Positions 23,850 through 35,193 of a stretch of 64,000 nt of DNA are shown one piece after another (position 1 is the first letter of the stretch; the number at the start of each line of letters is the position of its first letter). A program made the translations under genes and the position numbers. The notes below the pieces were generated by a model. It did not search any database. It was given only the letters and a program-made list of their open reading frames with translations, and was not told the DNA's origin. Source of the stretch: Terfezia claveryi (Eukaryota; Ascomycota; Pezizomycetes; Pezizales; Pezizaceae); the NCBI GenBank assembly GCA_015179025.1, contig WHUX01000001.1, forward strand, positions 1,034,501-1,098,500, written 5' to 3'.

Positions 23850-26454
23850 ATGCCCCTTCTCGGACCCCGTGGTCGCATCCCACTCCAGAGGTGCATTCTC
23901 TGCATTCATAACATTCCTCGGTTACAGGTCCAGTTTCCCAAACAGTTACCTCAGAACGCGCGGATATTCTCCACGACTCCAACCACACTGCGAAAGGGCG
24001 GGCAAGTGAGATCAAAATCAAAGCCCAAAACTGTCTCCTCCAAACCTGTCTCATCCGGCTTCGTCCGTCGGGTTGGCGAGCCTGGCCCAGTGCGCCAGGA
24101 AGGCCCAGTGCGCAAGGGAGGCCATTTTGGAGGCCGTTTTAGAGATAAGAAAGAAGTGGACATTCAGAGTTATACAGACTTACGGCTCAACTTCTTTCAG
24201 AAGAGATTGCAGCAATATTGGGACGAAGAGTTGAAAGAGCTGGGAGTTACGTATGCGGAGGCGAAAGAGGAGTTTAATTTATTTGTTGATAGGGTTCTAT
24301 CACAGGAATTTAAGACGCTGCCTCCAAGTCCGATTGATGGTGGGGAACCAGAAAATTTTCTACTGAAGGAAACAGCTATTCCGACACCGCTGGAGTTGAA
24401 AAGGGCACAGAATGTGGGGGAGGAAGTGTTTGATTCGATTCTAGTAGAGAAATATAGATCCTTTACCTTGAGGGAGAAGTCTGCTCCTATTGCAGAAATG
24501 CAGCGATGGTTGACCGATCTTCAGCACCCACACGAATGGTATCCAGAGACGAGGTCCATGCAGCGGACTTGGATTATGCATGTTGGGCCTACGAACTCGG
24601 GAAAGACCTACCGAGCTTTGAAACGTCTCGAGGAATGTTCTTCTGGGATCTACGCTGGCCCGCTGCGCCTCTTGGCCCATGAGATTTACGATAGGTTTAA
24701 TGCAAAGGGAATTAGCTGTAACCTTGTCACGGGGGAGGAACAGAGACTGGAGCATCTTCAAGCAAAAATCACTAGTTCAACAGTCGAGATGGTTGATACA
24801 ACGAGAGATGTGGAGGTTGCTGTGTTGGATGAGATTCAGATGATTGGGGATAAATATCGAGGATGGGCATGGACGCATGCGCTGCTTGCTGTGAGGGCTA
24901 AGGAAGTGCATATGTGTGGTGAAGAGCGGACAGTTGAGCTTATTAAGAACCTCGCCGCCCTCACAGGTGATAAGCTTGTTGTTCACAGATATAACCGATT
25001 GGGACCGCTACGCACAGCGAATGAGAGCTTGAATGGAGACTGGAATAGTATACAGAAGGGAGACTGTGTCGTGACATTTTCACGGAAGGATATCTTTGCG
25101 ATCAAGAAAACGATTGAGGAGAAGACTGGGAAACGGTGTGCGGTGGTATACGGTGGGCTACCGCCAGAAACGCGGAGTTACCAGGCGAAGTTGTTTAATG
25201 ACCAGAGTAATGATTATGATGTATTGGTGGCCAGTGATGCCGTGGGGATGGGGTTGAACTTGTAAGTCCGGCCCAAATGTTACTCAACCTCAATAGTTGA
25301 AAGTTAAATGCTTACGTTTTCTATCCATATAGGTCAATCCAACGAGTCATCTTTGAAACCCTCACTAAATACGACGGAGAATCAGATAAATTACTCGAAG
25401 TCCCACACATCAAACAAATTGGAGGCCGAGCAGGTCGATATCGTGTGGCCCCTAGCTCACCACAGAAGATCCCCGACCATGAAAATGGTGAACCAGGAAC
25501 TATCCCACCGGTTGGCCCCCTTCCCGCCATGCCTAACCCTGGCATCGTAACTACTTTCGAAAAAGCCGACCTCAAACTCCTTATTTACGCCATGAATGCC
25601 ACTACTCCCGATATCAAAACCGCAGGCATTCATCCCCCAGACCGAGTCATTGAAAAATTCGCCAAAACGTTCCCTGTGCGAAAACCGTTTTCCCAGATAC
25701 TAGAGAAGATGGTTCAAATGTCTCGCGTGAATAGCAATTTGTTCCATTTATGTTCTATGGATTCTTCAATGCATTCGGCGGGGGTGGTTGAGGGAACGAA
25801 GGGTTTGACTGTTGCAGAGAGGATTACAATAATGCAGGCGCCGTTGCCGAGGAATAACCCTAATGTCAAGCAGGCGCTGGTGGCTTATAGTAAGTTAATT
25901 GCGGAGAGTAGGAGTGGGAGTATTTTGGATGTTGTGGGGCTGGAGTTTGATGTGTTAGATGAATATCTGGAGGCGAAAGAGGAGGAGACAAAGAGGGCGG
26001 AAGCGATGAAGAATGCGGCCAAGGGGAGTCAAATGGAGTTATCAAAGATGTTGAGTGAGGTTACTGCGGCGCCCAGGGACAGCGGTATGTTGACGTTGCC
26101 GGCGTTGGAGAGTTTGCATAAGAGTACAATGTTGTGGTTATGGTTATCGTAGGTCTACCAGTTCACGTCATGGGACTTGTTTTGTTAGTGGTGCTAATTG
26201 GTGCGTTTGGCAGGTACCGCTTCCCGTCGGTATTTACTCCAAGAGAAACGGCTTTCGACTTGAAGAAAATCACGGAAGACGCTATCCAAGATATCCTAAG
26301 CAAGACGAACTACAACCGCGCCAAGAAGCTCCGGTCAAGAGAGAAGGCGAAGAGGAAGGGTGCTTTTGGGGAGCTTGATGAATTGCTGATGGAGGATGGG
26401 GTTGTTGGGAATCCTTGGGAGGAGAAGCCCCAGGCTGCTGCTGCAGCTGTTTAA
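23850..26454 (+). CDS. SUV3: Mitochondrial ATP-dependent RNA helicase SUV3
   Basis: Three exons: 23850-25261, 25333-26148, 26214-26454, giving 822 residues. The first 50 residues are basic, hydroxylated and free of acidic residues, ending near ARIFST, a typical mitochondrial presequence. Helicase motif I is GPTNSGKT at residues 246-253; motif II is the SUV3-specific DEIQ in VAVLDEIQMIGD. HMCGEERTV, VYGGLPPETR and ASDAVGMGLNL follow, with QIGGRAGR (motif VI) after intron 1. The C-terminus has the SUV3 signature WLSYRFP, reconstituted exactly across intron 2, then a Lys/Arg-rich tail. In fungi SUV3 with the RNase DSS1 forms the mitochondrial degradosome that removes introns and aberrant RNA. 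An Ala/Gln-rich end (PQAAAAAV) is not conserved. Confidence is high because both introns restore family motifs. Confidence 0.94.
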
Positions 26455-27776
26455 CTAACCTAGATGGCACGATATCTTGATTGTTCAAATACAGATTTTC
26501 TTCTAGTGCTTGGCTGTAGGGGCGGTTATATAAAAGTTTTGACTTGGTTTTGATTAAGCAATTACTGGAGTTATGTATTCTTTTTTTTTTTCTCCCTTGG
26601 TTGAAGGGGATAGGCAGCGAGGGGCGGGCCTATTGTAGCTACTGCCTGCGCTCTCATGATATACATATGATTCTGGCAATTAATCACCTCTCATATCTCT
26701 CATATATTGAGTAGTGCATGAGCATGTAGTCTCTTGCTATGAGCATGATGCTGAAAGGAGGTCTCTTTCCCTTGAGTGCTGGAGATGTCTTTCTGGTTGG
26801 AAATGTCGGGAACGTTGTACTTCTCAAAACAGCAGTAACACTCACGTGGCAATTTTAGGATAGCATTACCGGGTACCTAAAATACGTTATTCGCAACATC
26901 ATTCCATTCATTCATTCATTCATTCATTCATTCATCCGATCCGTTCTCTTGCGAGCCGTAAAGTACTATTTTAAATATACAACTAATTAAAAGCTCAAAT
27001 GACCTTCCAGCTTGCCCTCGTGGCTTTTCAATTCACAGTCGAGAACCCTCAATTGTGCCTCCACAGTGACAACTTCATATGTTAAATATCCAGGCAAACG
27101 CAAGCTCGCAAATGTCAAACATCAGAGAGCAGACGGTCTAGAATGTCGCCCTCCCTACAGCCGGTTGCCATGGGACGGACGCCTCGACGGACATTGGCTG
27201 CCGCTCCGAAGCATCAGTCGACAGACATTGAATTATAGCAACGAGCGATGTCGCCATCCCAGCTATCCCATTCCGGGCAACGTGGGGTCGCCAATCGAAC
27301 GAAGCCAAAGCGGTTCGTTCAGGAAAAATTAAAAAAAAAAAAAGGTTGCAATTGCAGAGGACGTTTGCAGCAGTGAGTAAAATATTGGTAAAAAAGAAAA
27401 CGAGAGGGTATCAGATGTATGGCGGTTAGGTGGTGGTTGAATTCCGCACGAAATGTTTACTCGGGGGAATTGAAATGGAGCGCCGGGGGGAGGGGGGGGG
27501 TGACATACAATTTCAAAGTCGTAATACTAATACTTGCCGCGTTCCACTGCTAGAGGATCCTGAACTCTTCGTCTGATTTCACAAGAACTAGGACGAGGAC
27601 CTAGAGAGGTGCGAAGCAGCTGATATTCGACACCCTCCCCACACGCACAACCTAGTTTGATCCTCTCTTTTCCCTAGAGTTGAAGCAATTGCAGGTCGAG
27701 CTCGAGACATTGCTCTGCCTGAACTGCTTTGAAAGTACTTCTTTTGTTTTTACATAGTTAATTGATACTCGACATC
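26455..27776. other. Intergenic between SUV3 and the sulfite reductase gene
   Basis: No supportable gene. It contains an A/T-rich SUV3 trailer with a T run near 26580, a (CATT)n microsatellite at 26905-26935, an A run near 27330 and a G-rich patch near 27487-27500. The sulfite reductase promoter must lie in the last few hundred bases. Confidence 0.6.
26905..26935. repeat. (CATT)n microsatellite
   Basis: Nearly eight uninterrupted CATT units (31 bp) in non-coding DNA between SUV3 and the sulfite reductase gene. Confidence 0.95.
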
Positions 27777-30700
27777 ATGGCATCGGTGGGAGTTGTTCGC
27801 ACGGCGGAAGAAGCTGGTGAGTCAATTTCAGTTGATGCATCCGAGTTTCTACTATGGTAAGCTGACCGGATGTCACAAATAGTTGCGAGAGTCGCATACC
27901 TTTCTAGCGATGTGGTAATTTCAGTCCAGCAGACACTTGGGCAACAGTCCAAGTACTCTGCCCAGCTGAGCTCACTTTCGGCAACAAAGACCAAGAGCGT
28001 AATAGCTCAAGCAGACGAATTGCCTGAAGTATGTTCCAAATCCGTATACCAAAAGCTGGGGAAAGAACTAATGTAGGCCGGGTCCATCGCAGATTCAAAT
28101 AATACGGCACAGCGCAGATCCATTACTGTCCGTTCACGATCCTGCACGCTCTGGAAAGTTTGTCTCTGTCACCACCACCTCAAGCACCCTCATAACTTCT
28201 ATACCCCATCTCTACAAGCTCACAAATGTCCCAGTGGTGCTACATGTCTCCATGCAATCGGAAGAGTTCCCGGATTACGCAGATATCACTTCAATCAGGC
28301 AATCCGGATTGATTATGGTGCAATCCGAGTCTCTCGTTGATGCGCAGGATATGGCGGTTGCTGCTCATGCCCTTGCCATACGATCTGGAAAGGGTGTGCT
28401 TCATTTCTTTGCAGGATCTGCAGCGCCTGGGTCTCCGGTACTGGCAGTTGGAGAGGAATTGCTTAATGAGGCATATGATAAGGTGAAAATTCGCTCTTAC
28501 AGGGTGAAGGAAGGACGTGCAACTGCTTTATATAGCGATGATGGTGTCAAGGCGGAAACTACCGAGCTTGTGCCATCCGCCAGTAGTACTCAAGCAGCAG
28601 CCGAGACTCCTGCCACAACGGCGAGTACACTCGCTGGTATCCTCAATGGACTGACCAACTCTACCAACCCCAGCAGCGTCAGTAGCGAGACCCCTCACAG
28701 CGGCGCAAGCAGTCGTTTGTCAGTATCTTCTGCTAGCACAATCGAACCTCCAACAACCACTCGATCAGTCACCCCTGACGATATCTACAAGTACGCCGAG
28801 GACATCTTCGAAACCATCAGGATTACTGCTTTTAGGAGCTACAAAATCTTCGAATACTCCGGAGCACTAGACGCCAAAGCTGCGGTTTTCGTCTTTGGCT
28901 CGACTACTGACTTATTCAGGAAGGCCATTGCGCAAGCGGAGGCTGGTGAGGTATATGCGAATGTTGGAATAATATCCGCGCGTGTATACAGGCCATGGTT
29001 CGGAACAAGGCTACCACATGCTTTGCCAAAGTCGGTCACTAAGGTAGCGGTGTTGGAGCAGATCAAGAGGAAGACTACCCGCTGGGGGCCATTGTTCCTT
29101 GACCTTCTTACTTGCTTAAAGGCAGAGCCAAGCTCTACTCTGTCCAAGTCGATTGTTGGGTACCAGCTAGGATATATCGATGTCACCACAGTTCAACAGG
29201 CCCTCCGAGGGGTTGTGCAGAACCTCAGAGCGGAAAGCCCGGTTCAAAACCTTCAGGTTGGGTCTTTGACTGCGCCGGCTTCCCCATCTGCGGATTTGGC
29301 TCAGCCAGAGGTTGAGACTGCATATATGAGGATTCTTAACGAGTTGTTCAAGGAGAGGCTTCACCTGGCAAATCAGATCCATAGCAAAAATGCTGGTGTG
29401 GCTATTGATATTTCTGCTTCTCCGGAGTTCGGATATGGATCCCTCATAGCCCGACAGGAGAAGCGCCAGGCTTTCCTTGGAAAGATTGAGGAGGCTGTTA
29501 AGAGGAGCGAGTTTTCTACCGATGTTCCGGAACAGTCGCTGTCCAAATGGTTGTTGGTAGCGAATGATCCCACCAAGAGCGTCGCTGCAGCGGAGGTAGT
29601 TATCAAGGATCTTAAAGCTGATGGGTCTGACCTTGCAGCTGAACTACTCAAGGACAAGCCCCTCTTCTACAAGGAGTCTCAGTGGCTCATTGGGTCTGAT
29701 GCTTGGGCTTTCGATTTGGGCAACTCTGGTGTTCACCATGTGCTATCTTCTGGAAAGAATGTCAACATGTTGATCATCGATTCTCAGCCATACTCTGAGA
29801 AGGCTGCTGCTGATGCTGCCAGGAGGAAGAAGGATATTGGGTTGTATGCTATGAACTTTGGCAACGCATATGTTGCTTCCGTCGCTGTCTACAGTTCGTA
29901 CACTCAGGTCCTCCACGCTATGATTGATGCGGACAAATTCGATGGTCCATCGGTTGTGTTAGCTTACCTTCCGTACAACAAGGAGGATGACTCACCGCTC
30001 ACTATTCTCCAGGAGACTAAGAAAGCTGTTGATATTGGGTACTGGCCGCTTTACAGGTGGGATCCATATGGTGAGGATAGGGGAGATTTGAACTTCAACC
30101 TGGACTCGGAGCGTATTAAGGATGAGCTCAAGGCATTCTTGAAGAGGGATAATCACCTCTCTCACCTTGTCCGCAGGCACCCAGAATTCTCTGCAAACCT
30201 TGCCAACTCATATGGTACTGAGGTTAGACAACAACAGAAGCGCAAGGCGAAGGACTCGTTTAACAAATTGCTTGAGGGTCTCTCTGGACCTCCTCTTACT
30301 ATCCTCTTCGCTTCTGATGGTGGAAATGCGGAGAATCTTGCGAAGCGTCTTGCGCGCCGTGGTAAGGCTAGGGGTTTAAAAACTATTGCTATGTCTATGG
30401 ATGACTATCCTATTGAGGATTTAATCAACGAGGAGAACCTTGTGTGTATTGTCTCTACTGCAGGCCAGGGAGAGTTCCCCCAGAATGGACGTGCCTTCTG
30501 GGAAGCAGTCAAGAACAGCACTGATATTGATCTTGCCAATGTTAACTTCAGTGTCTTTGGTCTGGGCGACAGCCACTACTGGCCCCGCAAGGAGGATAAG
30601 ATCTACTACAACAAACCCGGGAAGGACCTCGACAAGCGGCTGCACGATATCAGTGGAAAGAGGATGGCTGATTTGGGCTTGGGTAACGACCAGGACCCAG

Positions 30701-32580
30701 ATGCTTACCAGACTGCGTACGCTGAATGGGAGCCAAAGATCTGGAGGGTTTTGGGAGTTGAAAATGTTGAGGGGCTTGGGGATGAACCCCCCCCAATCAC
30801 TAACGAGGATATCAAGTCCGCATCGAACTTCTTGCGTGGAACTATCTTGGAGGGATTGGCTGATGAGAGTACTGGAGCGATTTCCGCTTCGGATGCTCAG
30901 TTGACTAAGTTCCACGGTACTTATATGCAAGACGATAGAGATGTGAGGGATGAGCGTAAGGCTCAGGGTCTGGAGCCAGCATACTCTTTCATGATTCGTT
31001 GCCGTCTTCCAGGTGGTGTGGCTACTCCGGAGCAGTATATCAAGATGGACGATATCAGCAACACTTTCTCCAACCATACTCTTAAGCTTACTACTCGCCA
31101 AACCTTCCAGTTCCATGGTGTGTTGAAGCGGAACTTGAGGAACTCTATGCGCGCAATTAACAGGGCTCTCATGGATACCCTTGCTGCTTGTGGTGATGTC
31201 AATAGAAACGTCATGTGCTCTAGCTTACCACAAAACTCTGCCTTCCAGAAGGAAACCTGGGCGTATTCGAAGAAGATCTCTGAGCATTTGTTACCATCTA
31301 CCTCTGCCTACCACGAGATCTGGATTATGGATGATAACGACGTCAAGGCTCAGGTTGGGGGTGACGCGGTTCAAGATTTTGAGCCACTCTACGGACCAAC
31401 TTACCTTCCTAGGAAGTACAAGATTACTATTGCTATCCCGCCGCATAACGATACTGATGTCTACGCTCACGATGTCGGGTTGATTGCGATCAAGAACGCC
31501 GATGGAGGGTTGGCTGGGTTCAACGTCTTGGTTGGAGGTGGTATGGGTGTTACTCACAACAATAAGAAAACGTATCCACGAACTGGATCCATGTTTGGGT
31601 TCGTTACTAAGGACAAGATCCATCTCGCTTGCGAGAAGATCATGCTCATCCAGCGCGATAATGGCGATAGGAAGAATAGGAAGCACGCGAGGCTAAAGTA
31701 CACTATTGACGATATGGGGGTTGATGTGTACAAGGGTAAGGTTGAGGATCTCCTTGGATTCAGGTTTGAGGAACCGAAGGAATTCGAGTTTGTCTCGAAT
31801 ATCGACACTTTTGGCTGGATTACGGACGAGACCGGGATGAACCACTTCACCATGTTTATCGAGAATGGTAGGATTGAGGATACGCCTGAGTGGAAGATGA
31901 AGACTGGGATTAGGGAGATTGCGAAGATTCATAAGGGCGAATTTAGGTTGACTGGGAACCAGCATATGATTATTTCGAATGTATCGGACCAGGAGCTTCC
32001 CAGGATCAAGGATCTCATGACGTTGTATAAACTCGACAACATTCAACACACTGGGCTGAGGTTATCTTCCTCCGCATGTGTCGCCTTCCCAACATGTGGT
32101 CTTGCCATGGCTGAGTCAGAGCGATACCTCCCTCTGCTCATCACGAAACTTGAGTCTTGCCTCGAGGAAGCAGGTCTACGACACGACTCTATCGTGATGA
32201 GAATGACAGGGTGTCCCAACGGCTGCGCAAGACCATGGTTAGCCGAGGTGGCGTTCGTGGGGAAGGCATATGGCGCGTATAATATGTATCTGGGGGGAGG
32301 ATATCATGGGAATAGGTTGAATAAGCTGTATAGGAGTAGTATTAAGGAGGAGGAGATTTTGGAAATTTTGAAGCCGTTGTTTAAGAGGTATGCGTTGGAG
32401 AGGTTTGAGGGAGAGAGATTTGGGGATTTTGTCATTAGGAAGGGGGTTATCAAGCCGACGACGGAGGGGAAGAGGTTTCATGAAGATGTGAGTTTCCTCT
32501 CTATCGAGTGATGTGGGTGAGAGGTTTACTGACGGCTGTGGCTGTAGGTTGCGGAGGCTGAGGAAGACGATGAGGAGTAA
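27777..32580 (+). CDS. MET5: Sulfite reductase (NADPH) hemoprotein beta subunit
   Basis: Four exons: 27777-27816, 27883-28028, 28093-32487, 32548-32580, giving 1537 residues, the size of fungal sulfite reductase beta (MET5/ECM17 in yeast, sirB in Aspergillus). The N-terminal half resembles the pyruvate:ferredoxin oxidoreductase-like region seen in the family. A flavodoxin-like domain begins TILFASDGGNAENLAKRLA and continues through STAGQGEFPQNG. The C-terminal third is the nitrite/sulfite reductase core with siroheme and 4Fe-4S ligands: C1391-x5-C1397 in SSACVAFPTCGLA and C1436-x3-C1440 in TGCPNGCARP. It reduces sulfite to sulfide with six electrons delivered by the flavoprotein subunit (MET10), feeding cysteine and methionine synthesis in the cytosol. 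The intron 2 acceptor at 28092 was chosen over an earlier tag because only it joins ADELPE in frame to IQIIRHSADPLL. The last exon encodes only an acidic tail. Confidence 0.95.
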
Positions 32581-35193
32581 ATTGACATTGGGGTCGCCGG
32601 CTGCAGCATACCATGTGCATTTTAGTGATGGGAATTTGTATATGAGCTGTACTAGATAGGCGTAGTTGACTAAAATGGTCTTTTGGTGTATGGATTGGAT
32701 GTACGAGCGGGGATATTAAGTATTATTGCACATTTGCGGTATATCTTACTCATTTATTTATTTCTCTTGTTGTATTGCTAAGATAAAAATTAGTTGAGTC
32801 TTGTATTGGCGTAATTTTATACTGTACCTATTTTATTAATGTTTGTGTAACAGTGATGGGTACACACTGACTTCAGGGTAACAACTATACTTTGTACCAT
32901 TGCAGTAGCATTGATATCCACTGAGAAAGAAAGCCAAAAGAACGTTGTAATAACTACCAAAAGTTCTGCAGATATGTAGGGAATTGACTCTCCTATCTTA
33001 ATTATCACTATAAAATGAACTTTTATGTAGAAAGAAAAATACAAAATTCATGCAGTGCTTAGAAACTCGGTAATGCAAACAGAAGATCTACAATACCAAG
33101 TCCCAACTTTTCTGCTCTCAACCCCAACTCCCATACCAGTCTCGATACACTAAAGTAACTTCCACAAATAGTCAGCATAGTCTTCGAAGAATCCGGCTAA
33201 GCTTGCCGAGCAGCTGAACGATATTAGGAGATAGTGGAGAATATGAAGGCGGGACCAAAATCAAGGGGGTCTCTTTGTTGAAGAGGGGGGGAAGAATTGC
33301 CTGTCAAAGCGCAAGCAGTTTTGCAGATAAGTTCTTGAAGGCCTATAAGGAACGCAATGGAAGGTTGCCACGGAGTGATCTCGTCCACAACTGAACGTGG
33401 AAAACAGCGTCTGTAATCCTTGACCTTGACTCCCGCCGGCTAAAGCTTGCGAACTTGCCCAGCAAAACCTTTGAATCTTCTAAGGCAGATGCAGATGCAG
33501 ATGCAGATGCGGTGGGGATAAATTTCATACAGCATGTCGCAAATAGGGGTGGGGTCAGGTTAGATTATGTATTTTTAGTTGCTGGGAGGTTAATGTTCGT
33601 GCTTGGGATTGCGTTTGCTTGGTGGAATGGTAAGCAGATTTGTTCTAGTAAAACAGTTCTGAAAGTAGATTGCTTGCTATTCCTACTTGGGTAGTAACTT
33701 CCCTATCTGGTCATTGGCCCTAGCTGGAACCCGAGAGCCAATCTTTCTTTTGTAGTCTTCACTGGTTCAGACTAGATTGGCTTACTCGCCTTTGGCACAT
33801 TCCGGACCAGTTACCAGTATGCCGGCGCTATGCATCCATATTCAAGATGTATCCTTCTCTAGCCTTATTATTGTGCCTCCAATACAACAATATTGCCACT
33901 AGGCCTTTTTGCCCTAGCATCATGAATAACAGGCATTGCCAGTCTAGTTGGAAATAATAAGTGTCGAAAATAATTGTGGCAGTCAATTGGCTAGGGCCAA
34001 AATTCTGGATGTAGGTAAGTGGTATCGATCCATGGAAACTACAAAGTGTTGTTGTATCAGCATCAGCGGACATTGGTTTAGTATATATTGATAAAGGTAA
34101 TATTATTAGCTGCAGAAATGTTTGTTTGAATAAGTTCTAATGGGCTTTTCTCCGCATATAGCCGGGTACTACAAAATAAACTGATGGGCCTTTCTCGTCA
34201 TCTAGGCTTTCTTGATTTTCCGCCACACGAATATAAAAACAATCGGCTACAACTGCCTTCTTCCTCAGGTCTACCCCGTCGGGGGCAATAAACCACAGAC
34301 GGGCAATCTAAGTTGTGAATTCGTCATGAGCCCGACTCCCCACTGCGCTGGGTCCCAGGCTCAATAGGGCTATTGTGTGAACAGAGGGCCAGGGCCGGCC
34401 TCTTTCCAGGGACTGAAGGGATGGCTTAGGCTTGTATGCAAACATAATCCTAGAATAGCAGTGTTACCCACAGCTCTGTTCATATACTTACCTTTTAGCC
34501 TACATAGCACCATCCTTCGGCTCCTCCCAGCAAAGGGACCGGTGGGCTGATGGTAAGAAACCTGTTAAGATAGGATTATATGTTCAGAGGTAAATCTGGC
34601 ACTAGGGGGATGAGGCAGGTGTCAAAAACTGTTTGGTTCTCAACTAAACAGAACGACAGACTAGCAGCTACATAAATATCGAATACTGCCGAAAACTCAT
34701 TACTCGTATGCACTATCCTTCGGGATGGTTGGCATGCGGAATACTGCTGCCTTCCCTTGTCTGTCAACTCTAGATCTGTCTCTTTGGTATTTTCTTTTTC
34801 AATCTTTGGTCTTTCCACATAACCCCCGGCTATGTAATAATATGACAGGTTCCAATTGTGATAATTTAGTCTCATGTCATGTAGTCTTGTTAACTACTAC
34901 AGTCAATCTATTACAGCTTGTTTCTTACCCTGAATTAGAAAAAAATTTCACCTAAATTGGCGATTAGGGAGCTATTAGAAGTCACATAACGGGACGATTC
35001 AACAGGTGGGCTTAATTAATCTGGTTGGCACGGCCATCGAACAGGGGTGCTACTCTACTACGAAATATCAAACGGCAGCAAGATAAACGCTTTTCTATCC
35101 CATCCCCTTCCCATCCCCTTCCCATCCCATCCCAGAGTAGTAAACATCTAGAAAGTACTATATTTGTGACTCTAACCAAACACCCATAACATC
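32581..35193. other. Intergenic between convergent sulfite reductase and DBP10 genes
   Basis: 2.6 kb with no supportable gene. It holds the 3' untranslated regions of two convergent genes. A (GCAGAT)4 tract lies at 33485-33510 and repeated CCATCCCCTTC tracts at about 35099-35135. The short open frames across 33343-34955 resemble no family. Confidence 0.6.
33485..33510. repeat. (GCAGAT)4 hexanucleotide repeat
   Basis: Four exact GCAGAT units plus a partial one. A hexamer keeps both strands open, which explains the low-complexity Ala-Asp and Ala-Ser frames seen over it. I do not think it is coding. Confidence 0.9.

Noticed and set aside
30421..31116. 231-codon minus-strand frame
   Set aside because: Antisense to the sulfite reductase subunit; no motif of its own.
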